A stretch of DNA of 64,000 bases from NCBI RefSeq assembly GCF_047511655.1, contig NC_133401.1, positions 13,672,001-13,736,000 of the forward strand, in the 5' to 3' direction. Shown piece by piece: positions 18,404-30,400 of this stretch; within the stretch, counting starts at the first letter, position 1, and every line of letters starts with the position of its first letter. Under the pieces are notes generated by a model that was not told the DNA's origin, searched no databases, and saw nothing but the letters and a program-made list of their open reading frames with translations. The DNA is from Castor canadensis (Eukaryota > Chordata > Mammalia > Rodentia > Castoridae). The translations under genes and the position numbers were made by a program.

Positions 18404-21400
18404 CTGTGTGAATGAAGGGAGGGGGAAGAGGGGTGCTGTCCATGGAGGGGGTGGGAGGCTCATCTGTCTGGGGGAGCCCGTGGGTCTGGGGGTCCCATAA
18501 TCTGCAGGTCCATCTGTCTTGGAGGCGGCCATGGGAGGATCTAGAGCTGGAAGCCTAACTTTTAGGGGAACCCCTGGGTCTACTAGGATTCCTCTTTGGG
18601 ATCTCTCCGGAAGGTGGCAAGAATGGGTTCAATCTTACGGAGGTGGGGTGCAAGGTTTTCCTGTAGGAGGAATCTGGGACTGCCTTCTGTGTGTGTTTGT
18701 GACTGTCCATGAGGAAATTTGGGACCCCCTGGAGAAACAGGGAGTCCAGAATAGATATGAGAAGAGTTCAGAGGCTATATATGTGTGTGTGAAAGGGCGG
18801 GGTTGGGGGGGACAGAAGTCTTTTAGGTCGGTGACCCCATCTTTCAGACTTTGGGGGCATCTGAGGGTCCCCGAAAGTCCTTGCTGACTAAAGGGTCCAG
18901 TTAAGGGGATGGGGGAGAGGCACCGGTTATTTCTGAGATCCTGGCTCCTGCTCTGAGGTGAGGGGTTCTCATGCCCCCACACCCCAACCCATCCTGAGGC
19001 TCAACTTACCACTGCAACAGGGAGCCCAGGGCCTGCCTCTTTCTCCTGCAGCTGCTCCACAATGTCAGCCAGGGTGGCCTTCCTGGGGGAAGGGGTGCAG
19101 GGGAGAAGGCAGAAAGATCAATGGAAGGGAGGTGCCTTTTGCCACACCCGTCTGGCTGGACAGGGGAGCCTCCACCCCTCAGCCTGAAACTCCAAGCCCC
19201 TGTCCAATTTTCACAGTCTCCTGCAGCTGCGTGCTTTACACACCGCTGATATTCCAGACACAGATGCTGAGCGGAGGACTGACCTGTCTCTTCATCTAGT
19301 TTTAAGCAGCCCAAAAAGCAAAGGGAAAACTGATGCCTTCAAGCCTTTGAACATAGTGTTGGCTTTCTCCACCCACCTCCTGAGCTCCCAAGTCCCTAGA
19401 CTTCATCCATCCAGGCCCATTCATTCTGGGTCATCACTGTCCAATGACAAGCTGTTTCTCCCCCTGGATTGTGAACCACATGAAGGTGGAGCTGGGACTG
19501 GTCTGGTCACCTCTCTCCTTTAGCAAAGTCCATAAAATAGGAAATTTAAAAAGAGTCAAGAAGCAATCATGTCCTGACCTCTCTCCAGGGTCCAGTTATC
19601 TCTGGTTAACTGGATAACTGGAAGGCCTGGGCTCCAGTCCTTGTTTATCCAAACGAGTGCCTGGCCTCCTGTGCCTCCATTGCCCTGTCCATACAGTGGT
19701 GATGACACTTCTTAAGGCTATCGAAATTGTGTCGGGGAAATGTGTGCAGAACAAAAATCCGCCAGGGGACACCCGGGAATCCATGCAAGACTCCTTAGCT
19801 GAGAAACTGCCCCTGTAGGAAGGCAATCTGCCTTTTTCATTCAACAGGAAGAATTAATTGCCTCTGTGAGACAATGGGCACATCTACCCTCTTTCAGCCT
19901 CAGTTTATAACTGCAAAGTGCGAATCACAAAGATACATTGCTCCTTAGGCGGATCTGAGCCCAGAAGCCCGCCACTGGGCCTGCGCAGCCCTGGGAGCTC
20001 TAGCTCCCCCTACCCTTACTGCCTGGTCGCACATGGCCTCCCTCACCCCTTGACCAGGTCTCCCCTGGTGGGCGTCTCCTGTTCGCTGGATTCCTGGCGC
20101 TCCAACCGCCGCTCCCGCCGCTCGCGCCGCCGCTCCATCTGCTCGTAACGGCCCAGCGTAAGGCTGTGCGCCCCCTCGTGCTCCGCCGACTCCTGCCGCT
20201 CGGATCGTCGCCTCCGCGCAGCCTCCTCGGGTTGATCCGCCGACTCCTGCCGCTCCGGCCGCCGCCTCCGGGGCAACTCGTCCGCGCGATCAGCTGACTC
20301 TTGGCGCTCCGGCCGGGGCCGGACCTGCTCCGTTACCGCGGGGGGCCCGGGGGTCTCCGCCGTGTCCACCGGTGCGGCCGGCGGGGCCGCGGGCTCTGCC
20401 CTTCCCGGGACCTCCGACAGGCGGTCAATGCGCGGTTGGAGGCGCTCGGGTTTGAGCTCCTGGCGCACATACCCCACCCGGGTCCGCACCTCGGCTGACA
20501 GCGTGTCCGAGGCCCTGCGGGCCAGGGGCTCCAAGCCCCTCTCGTAGCCCCCTGGCCGCAGCAGGGGCGCTGCCTTGGTCGCCAGTTCCGTGGGGTCCCC
20601 AAAGAACTTGCGCCCCAGCAGGGGGGTGGGTGGCTGCTTGCTCTGTTCTGCCTTGACTTTCTCGATCTGGGGAAGAAGGGACCGGGGTCAGGTTGAAAGT
20701 GTGTTTGGGGGGGGGTGATGTGAGGAAAAGCGCTCTGGGGTTTTTGTCTCAACATTCAGTTGATTAGAAGCAAGGTTTTCAGGCCCTGCCCTACTTTATT
20801 CTCGGCCAAGAATTTAATTCCTATTCTTCGGGCAAGTTGGCTCAACAATCACGGGTTGTTGTTTTTTTTGGCAGTACTGGGATTTGAACTCAGGGCCTCA
20901 GCGCTCTACCACTTGAGCTACACCCGCCCCTATTTCAGTTATTTTTCAGATAGAATCTTAGGGTGTTTTTGCTTCAGTTGGCCTCCTACCTATGCCTCCT
21001 GAGTATCTGGGATAAGGTCTCGGTAACTTTTTCCCTGGGCTGAGCTGGAACCACGATCCTCCTGATAAGTCACCATGTGGCTTCTAGGTGTCTTTTTGAC
21101 TCCCACTTTCTCTTTTCCTAATATCTAACCACACTCAAGTCTTTTATCATAATGGTCTCCTCACCACATTCTTCAAGTCTCATATTGGACTCCCCAAAGC
21201 CAAAGCAAGTACTCTGGACTCCCACAGACCCCTGTGCCTACCCCTTCCAGCCCCTGTTCTCTACCTGTTCTTCCCCATCAAAATTCTGACCACTCTGTGT
21301 TGTCACAAGTGACAGTCTGCTCCTCGCCATACACCCCACCACCACCACCCCTGCACCCACTGGGAGCCGAGTAAGGATCTGTCTCCTTCAAGTCCAGGTG

Positions 21401-24400
21401 CTTCTGCCTCATACCAGGGAAGGCGTGGGGACGGCGGGGGCGGGTCGGGATCTGGGGTGCTGACCGTGGTCAGTCGCCGTAGCGAGCTGAACCTCTCTTC
21501 CCAGGCTGCAGCTGCTTTGCGGAAAGCCTCGTGGCGCCGGATGAGCTGTTCCACCTCATCCACGCTGCTGCCCAGCTCCCGGCTCTGCAGGAGCGGCTCC
21601 TGGGCTGTCAGCCAGGCATCGGCCACCACCGCCTCCTGGGCAAACTGGTGCACCTCCAGCACTGGGGGGCAAGCACGCAAGGTGAGGCGCTGGGAGTGTC
21701 TGGGGGTCCTTCCTGGGGCAGCGGCTGTCTTCTCTGGCCTCCCATGCCCCTCTGGCTTCCCCCATCCCATCCCTGGCATTCTGGGCTCTCCAAGAGTGAC
21801 AGGGGCTGGGGCTATTTCTGAAGGTACCAGTTTCTCCCCCTAGGTGCCTGGGATTCAGTGACAAGGTAGCCCCCTTATTAACGCCACCCCCCCCCCAGGC
21901 CCTTGTGTTCGCTTCTGGGCATCCACAGGTGGTGTGCAAAACAAACTCATATCATCTTCTGGCCCTTGGCCAGACGTGTCAGTGCTTGGCCCTGTGTCCT
22001 TGAGCCCTGTGTGTCTCGGCCCCCACTCACTCTGCTGGAGCCATTCCCAATGGCGGTCCCACTTGTCCGACACCTCCTCCTTCCTGGTTCCCAGCTTGTC
22101 CAGCTGTGCCTGGATCTGGCAGCAGTGGGTCAGAGGAAGGACATGAGGGAAGGAGGGGCTCCAACCCCAATGCGCCCAGGCAGGGGGAGAAGGGCCCCCC
22201 TCCCCCCACCCCCTTCCCCCTGCCCTTCCCACCTCATCAGCCATGGCGCTCTTGTTCAGCAGCAGAGAGCGCCCCAGCTCCTGGCAGGTGGTCAGCTCGG
22301 GCACTCTGGCCTCCAGCTCAGTCTTCAGGCCCTGGTGGTAATTCATGAGCACCTCCACAGACGACACGTCCCTGCAGAGGGCGGCAGGCAGGGATCTGAG
22401 CCACAGGCAGGTACCCTCCATCGGACCATTCTGTGCAGCTCCCAGAAAGCCCAAACCGTGGGGCTGCCTGCCACAGCCTCTCAGGACACCTGCCCACTAT
22501 GGCTTCGGGGTCTTCACCAATTCAATGTTTTCAATCGTCCACATTGCCAAAAGTTCACTCTTCTGTTATTCTAACTTTCTAGAATTTCAAGTTCCAGTGT
22601 TTCTAACTTATTTTTTTCTTTTGAGATGGGGGTCTTGCTATGTAGCCCAGGCTGGCCTGGAATTCCCTATGGAGCTCAGGCCAGCATCCAAGTCTCCATC
22701 TTCCTGCCTCTGCTTCCTGAGTAGCTGGGATTACAAGCATGTGGCACCATGCTAGACCAAATTTTTCCTTTTACTTTGGGGGGGCTGGGGTTTGAACTCT
22801 AGGCTTCATGCTTGCAAAGCAGATGCTCTACCACTTGAGCCATTTTGCTCTGGTTATTTTGGAGGTGGGGTCTCACAAGCGATTTGCCCAAGCTGGCCTC
22901 AAATCTCAGTCTTTCAAATCCCAGCCTCCCAAGTAGCTAGGCTTACAGGTACAAACTACTAGTACCTAGCTCTGGACCAATTTGTCTAACTTCTATAGCT
23001 ACGTTTTTGAAGGTTCCACTAAGTAATGGAACCTGGCAAGTTTGGGCTGTCTGGTGTGGCAGCCACTAGACACGTGTGGCCATTTGAGCCCTCGAATAGA
23101 GGTGTGTTGAACTCTAAAGCTCATATGAGATTGAGCTTTTAGTGTATAGAAGCAGGTAAAATACCTCAATAATTTTAATAATAACTAGAGGTTGAAGTCT
23201 TAACATCTTAAGTCTATTTAGTTAAATAAAATGTATTGCTAAGATTTAGTCTTACTGGCTTCCTTTAAAAACTCTATGTGGTTCCAAAAACTATTTAAAT
23301 AATTATATCTGTGGTTCACATTTGTGGCTTGAATTATTGGACAGCACCATTCTATGACCAAATACCAAATTTATTTTTCTTTTCGGCACTGGAGATTGAA
23401 CTCTGGCCCTCAAACAAGCATGCTACCACTTGAGCCTCACCCCTAGTTCAGTTTTTGAGATAGGGTCTAACCCTGGGCTGCCTTGAACCATGATCCTCCT
23501 GTCTCTGCCTCTGGAGTAGCTGGCATTACAGATGTGTGCCACCATATCTAGCCCTATAAATACCAAATTTCTGAAGGTCCCACCATAGCTTTTTGGTTTG
23601 TTTGGTTTTTTTTTGGTGGTGGTACTGGGTTTTGAACTCACAGCCTCATGCTTACTAGGCAGGCGTTCTACCACTTGAGCCACTTTGCCAGCACTTTTTT
23701 GTGCGCTGGGTATTTTTGAGATAGGGTCTCTCGAACTATTAGCCAGGGCTGGCCTCAAACCACAATCCTCCTGATCTCTGCCTCCTGAGTAGCTAGGATC
23801 ACAGGCGTAAGCCACTGGTGCCTGGCTTAGTCATTATTTTTTATTGTTGTTGTTTGAGGGAGGGTTTAGCTATGTAGCCCAAACTAGCCTCAAATTCACT
23901 ATGTAAGCCCAGGCTGGCCTTGAACTCAAGATCCTCCCACCTTAACCTCCTAGCGCTGGGATTACAGGCACACACCACCATGCCCAATTAAAGCCTGAGA
24001 TATGTTTTGAAATAACATAATAATACAAGCAAAGGGAGTGTAGGAGAGTGCGTAACTCCCAAAGCAGCATTGGCCAAATGCTGATGGTCAGTCAAGCCAG
24101 GTGTTACTCAACACACACGTGGATTCACTGTACTTTTATCCCTACTTCTGTGTACAGTTTATTTTTTCATGACAAAAACCACCACATTGGTCCACGCTGC
24201 CATCCTCTGGAATCGGTATTATTGCAGCGGATTCCTGACTGGTCTACGTGTTTCCAGGTCTTCCCTTGCTTTCCCAGTCTGTTCCTCATCGGAGTGATTT
24301 TTCTCAAATGCACTTCCTGGCACACCACTCCTTGCTCTAAACTCTCTGGTGGCTCTCATCTCACTCAGGGAAAGGGAAAGCTCTTTCCCATGTGTGGCCC

Positions 24401-27400
24401 CGGGGTACCACTGCTCCTCTGACCTCACTTCCTCCACTCTTCACTCTCCTCCCACTCACTCTGTCCAGGCACAGGGATCATCTGACTCTTCCTCACCCGT
24501 TTTCTACAACCCACCTCAGGCCTTTGCATGTGCCTTCCCACCCGGAGAAGTCTTTACCTGACTCATCCATCCATTTATGCAGGTCTCCACTCAAATATCA
24601 CACTCTCAGACAGGCTCTGATTTCCCTTTCTTTTTCTTCCCATACTGGGGATCGAACTCAGCGTCTTGAACTTCTCACACAGCACTCTATCACCTGAGCC
24701 ACGCCCCCAGCACTTTTGCTTTTTAGTTTTGCAGATCGGGTCTTGTGCTAACTTTGCCTGGGATGGCCTCAAACCATGATCCTCCTACCTCTGCCTCCTG
24801 AGTGCTGGGACCACAGCTGTCACAACTGGCTTTCTTGCTTTATTTTTCCTGGTAGCACTGTCTTGCTCTATGAACTAATATTAGGGGTGGTTGGTTTAGT
24901 AATTTATTGCCTGTTTCCATCCTCAGAATGTAAGCTATCTTGGGGCAAGGGATTGGCCCACACCAGGCACTCATAGGGCTGGGAGTAGAGCATAAGCCCA
25001 GCCTTTGAAGCCCTAGGTTGGATCCCCAGCACCAAATCAATAAATATTTGCTGAGAAAATAAAAGTGGATTCAAGGCCCACACCACAGGGATGATGCCAC
25101 CGGTCCACACCCTTCAGGTTCTTTTCTTCCAGGGCACACCGCTGGGCTCAGCGGTGACCTTTCTCCACTGGCATCTGTGCAGAGGGTCCAGCAAATGACC
25201 CCAGGAGGTCCCTGGCTGCCAGTTACCGTGGGACAGTCTTCTGCAGGACACTGACAGAGAACCATTATGTGAGCAATCAGTGCCTACTAGGATAAGACCT
25301 GGGATGCTGGAATTGCTTGTTCACCCTGACAAATACAGCGCCACTCCTCTCCTGCCCCATTCTGGTCTCAGCCCATCCTACACTGTGACATCCCAACAGG
25401 GAGGGAAGAGGTGGGCACCTGGGGAGGACAGAGCACAGGAGGATGCCCTATGTTCTGAGCCCCCAATGCCAGGCCTAGAACAGGGCCTGGCACACAGGTG
25501 TTGGCTGTTGTGGCTTCCTACGGGAAGGGGACCATGGATGGACCAGGGAAAGCTGGGGGAAGCTGCCAGAAACAGGAAGCCCAAAGCGGGCTGAGGGGCA
25601 ACCTCGGTTTGTCGGCTGCCCCGATTTGGCCGGCGATGCCATCCATCCAGGAGAGCAAGTCGCGGGCCTGGCTGTGGAAGCGCAGGGCGTCGGCCGTGGA
25701 GCTGACGTGCAGACGGGCGTCCTCGCAGGCTGCCAGCAGCTCCTTCCAGCCCTGCAGCACCTCCTGCTCCCGGCTGGCGATGGCCTCCGCGTGCTCGCCC
25801 GCATACACCGTCCGCAGCTGGGCCGCCCCCTCCTGCAGCTGCCGGACCTGAGGGCCAGGCCAGCTGAGGTTCCAGCCCTCCACCACCACCAGGCTCCGCC
25901 CTCTTCCCCGCCCCTGTGGCCCAGGCTCCGCCCTCTTCCCCTCCCTTGTGGCTCAGACTCCACCTTCTCCCCCCTCCCGTGTGGCCCAGACTCCACATTC
26001 TTCTCTCCATTGTGGTCCAGGCTCCACCTTCTTCCCCCTCCTCTAAGGCTCCAGCTTCACCCTCATCCCCTCCCCTGTGGCTCAGGCTCCACCTTCTTCC
26101 CTCCTCCCTCTCCCCAACAGACTCCACCCTCTTCCCCATCACACTCTTTCCAGTCCCCCCAACCCCTCCCACTCCTGGCCCAGGCTCCACCCTCCTGCCA
26201 GAGACCCAAGCTCCACCCTCTGTCCGCCCCTTTGGCCCAGGCTCCACCCCCCTTCTGCCCATAAGGCCTGGCTCCACTGTCTTCCCCTTATCCGCACAAC
26301 TTCAAGATACAAGGAGCCAGTGCTCTGTGATCTCAATACCGGGCATTCCTTGTATCCGCTGCCTGATTTCTCGTGGTCTTCCCTGCTTTCTGACTTGTAG
26401 ACTCACTACCACATTTCTCTCATGCCTGCTGCCTGACTGTTTGACCTACCTGCGTTCTGACTTCTTTTAGCTCTCTACTGGGTTTCCTTCCGTTCACTGC
26501 CTGACTTCTTTTGGTCCAAGAGCTCTTATTTCTATTGGGTCTCAACTATTTTTGCCCCAGGCCCACCTCTATCTTGTTTCAGAGTCATTGTTTCAGGAAA
26601 CCTCTTTCCATCCTAGTATCTATTAGATATGCTTCCCAATTTTTCCCTCTCTCCATTTATATCAGACTTACTACCGACTAGCAAAGTAGTTTCCAAATGG
26701 CTATTCAGTTCTGATCATGTGTGCCCCGCCACCTGCGAGCGTTCTATCGCTGACCACACCCCCAGACCTTCCTAATTTCTACTGGTTCTGCTGTGCCAGT
26801 CTGGTTTGCTCTTCCGGTCCAATCATTTAGTTTCTTCCAGAGTGACACTCCCCCTTTTCTATCAGATCTACTGTCACTCTCAGCCCGATTTCTAAATGTC
26901 ATCCACATGTTTTATAAAACTAAGTGTCCGATTTCTACCTCCCATCAGACCTGACATCAGATTCCCTTCAGCCTGGAGGCTTGAGTTCTGCTAGGGCCAA
27001 ATCCTCATTTCCACCTGATTTCTCAGACCCCCATTCCTCTCCGCCTCTCTGCCTGATTTCTATTAACCCTGTTGCCTTTTGCCTTTAACCCTCCCCCCAT
27101 AAAATTTCTTTCAGAAAAAAAAAAATCATGATTTCCATAAAAGGATCTGCTGTCTAATTTCTATCTACCCCCAAACAAATTTCTCTTAGCCCTTTCCCAC
27201 TTCCATTTGGATCCCACATCTGGATTTATCACTTTGGAATTTCACATTCAGCAGTTTTAGGACTACTGACCAGCCTCTATAGGAAACGCGATGTAATTTT
27301 TTTTTTTTTTTGAGACAGGGTATCAACTAAAGCCCAGGCTGACCTCAAACTTGTGATCCTCCTGCCTCTGCCCTCCCAGTGCTGGGATTACAGTTATGTG

Positions 27401-30400
27401 CTACTGTGCCTGGCAGAGCATGTGATTTTGTGTGTGGGGGGGGTGGTACTGAGATTTTAACTCAGGGCAGGTGCTGTACTGCTTGAACTACATCTCCAAT
27501 CCATTTTATTCTGGCTATTTTGGAGATGGGGTCTGAAAAACTATTTGCTCACCTTGGCCTCAAACTATGATCCTCCTGATCTCAGCCTCCCAAGTAGCTA
27601 GGATTATAGGCGTAAGCCACCTGCATCCAGCTACAGCCTGCTTTTTTGTCTGCTCTGCTACCCACATCCTTTGGCCACACAGTCCAGGCCATCCCACTCG
27701 GCCCTATGGCCGCCGGCGCCCCACCTGGGACACGAGGAGCTGCAGGTCGTGCTCGAAGGCTCGCAGGGTCCGCTGCATGGAGCTGGCACTGGGTCTGGGC
27801 TCGGGGGGAGCGGTCAGGCGGGGCAGCCGCCTCCGCTTCTCCTCGATCTGTCCTTGAAGCTCTCTGGCGTCGCTGAAGAATTTGTGCAGCTCCCGGGAGG
27901 CAGCCAGCAGCTGGGCCCGCGTGCCCATGAGCTCCAGCAGCTCGGCCCAGGCCTCGTTCAGCCCGTCCTTCCACTCGGCCATAGTGGCCGCTGCTGTATG
28001 ACCGCACTCGATCAGTTCATCTACCATCTGGTTCACGGCTGCCAACCGCTCTCTCCCTGCCGTGCCCGTCTCGCTGGCGAACTCAGAGAATTTCTCCTGC
28101 AGCACCTGCCACCAGGGCGGGGGAGGGGCAAAGGTGTTGAGTACCCCAGCCCCCTCCGACCTACTACCCTGTGGTAGGCCTGAGTCCTAGCAATAAATCA
28201 CCACCATCAAAAATAATATCTAGTTCTCCTTGGCCGCTTGCTCTGTAGCAATAATAAAAACAACAGTAAGAAAAAAATATCGTAATATAGTGTTAACAAC
28301 ACTGTGTTAAGCATTGACTTGTGCTATGCACAGGGTGGTTTTTTTTGGGGGGGTAAGGATTGAACTCAGGGCCTCTCACTTGCTGGGCTGGTGCTCTACC
28401 ACTTAAGCCACGCCCCTAGCCCTTTAAGCATTGGTTATTTTTGAGAGAGGGTCTCTGCTTTATGTCCAGCCAGCATGGACCACAATCCTATTTGGGCTTC
28501 CTGTATAGCTGGGATGACAGATATGCCACACCACTCCCAGCCAGTAGTTAAGATGGGGTCTGTTGAACTTTTTGCCTGGGCTGGCCTCAAACTGTAATCC
28601 TCCTAATCTCTGTCTCCCAAGTAGCTAGAATTACAGGCTTGAGCCACCCCCACCCCTCCAGGGCCTCATGTATTTATTTTTTTCTTTTCATCTTAAATTG
28701 TCCTTTCGTGCCTATTTTTAGAACGGCCCTCCCAAACTGAGGAGGAATTGCTGTGTGTCTTGCCACTGGTCTTCATTTCATTGTATTATTTTAGTTTATT
28801 TGCGTGCTGAACCCAAGGCCTAGGCAAGTCCTCTACCACTGAGTTACATCTCCAGCCCTTTATGTATTATAATTATTTTATCACAGTGCTTGAGATGGAA
28901 CCTAGGGCCCATCCACACTTTTAAGTCTCATATGGGGAAACAAACAGGCCCAGAGAACTTTAGCAGCTACACAGTGGCCACGGGAATCCTTTTTACTCCT
29001 AACGATGCTCACCGAGACGTGCTCAAAGTCCTGGCCCAGCTCCGGCGAGCCAGCCACCACCTCCTTTTCTGCAATCCAGTGCTCCAGCTCGTCCACCTGG
29101 CGGCTGAGCTGGTACAGCCAGTACTGCTGCTCCAGGCCCACCCTGCGCTCCTCGGCCAGCTCCTTGAGCGCCACGTACAGGCGGTCCACCTGAGACTGCC
29201 GCCGGCTGATCTGCTCGCTGAGGGGCGGACAGGGAGGGGCAGGAAGAGAGCCCCCTGAGACCTCCAGGGCAGCCTATAGCCCTGGGACCTCCTTCTCCCA
29301 CCGCACGACTGCAGTTCCCCTAAATCATCAGGCAGGGTCGTGTTCCCTCGAATTCCCCTGGCAAGACTATTTTTTGAAAATCTCAGATTTAATCAAACAT
29401 CCACTTGAATCTCTTCACCTCCACCGCAGCTCACGCAGTTTCTTTTACTGTTTTTGTTTTTGACCCAGTGTCTATCTTCGGTCCCTTGCTCCTCCCGTCT
29501 ATGGGTAGGGCTCCCACCTGAGGGCTCCCCACTGCGGTCTCAAACTCAGGCCAGGGTCCTACCACTGCGCCACGCCCCCAGCCTATCCCGCCCACTTTCT
29601 ATGAGCGCATTTCTTTCAGTATGTCCTCCCCCCATTTCTACCAGATCTGTGCCCCCTCCCAGAGTCCATCCCTGGGCCACGCTTCCCAGGGGCTCAGTGA
29701 GGCGACACCACGCAACCAGTCAGAAGACCTCAAGTCGCGTCTCCATACCCCATCTCAGCACGCTAGGCTTTTCTGTCCTCCCTGGGTAAGAAGAGGACTC
29801 TTGGCTGTCCTGGCTCTGACTTGTGGAACTCAGTCCTCCATACCCAATGAAGCCCTTCAAGACACTCAAATCCCAATGCTTCTTAGGGATGACAGCCATC
29901 CCTAGGAAATGCCCCCCAATTCTGGCCAAAAACCGGAAGCTCCAGCACGCGGCAACGGGGGTCCCTTCTGCACCCCAATGTCCAGTTCTAGTCCTGCCCC
30001 AAATTGCGGCAGCGGAGCTTCAGCTCTTGCTGGACCCTCCCCTACGAGCTGCCCACTCCTCTCGTGGCCCCGCCCCCTCGTGGCCCCGCCCCGCCCACCT
30101 GTCCGGGTGCCCCATCTCCAGCAGCGCCCGGCACTGGCGCGACAGTTGCGCGATGCTTTCCTCGTAGTTCTCCACGCCCTGCTCCAGCTGCAGGTGCTTC
30201 TTGAGCAGCTGCAAGGTGCTCTGTTCGTCCTGGGGGGCACATGGCGCCCGCGATGAGGCGGCAGCGGCCGGCCTCCGGCTCCAGCGCCCCCAGGTCCCCC
30301 GCACCCCCAGCCCGGGCGCACCTTGCCCTTGTCCTCACTCATCATGAGCAGCTCCTGCTCGCCCAGCCACGCCTCCACCTCGGCCACGTCGAAGTAGTAC

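Noticed and set aside
25071-25265. Possible extra SPTBN4 exon between E14 and E15
   Set aside because: E14 (phase AG|) joins E15 (G|GAC) perfectly and matches human; this frame shows no spectrin similarity.
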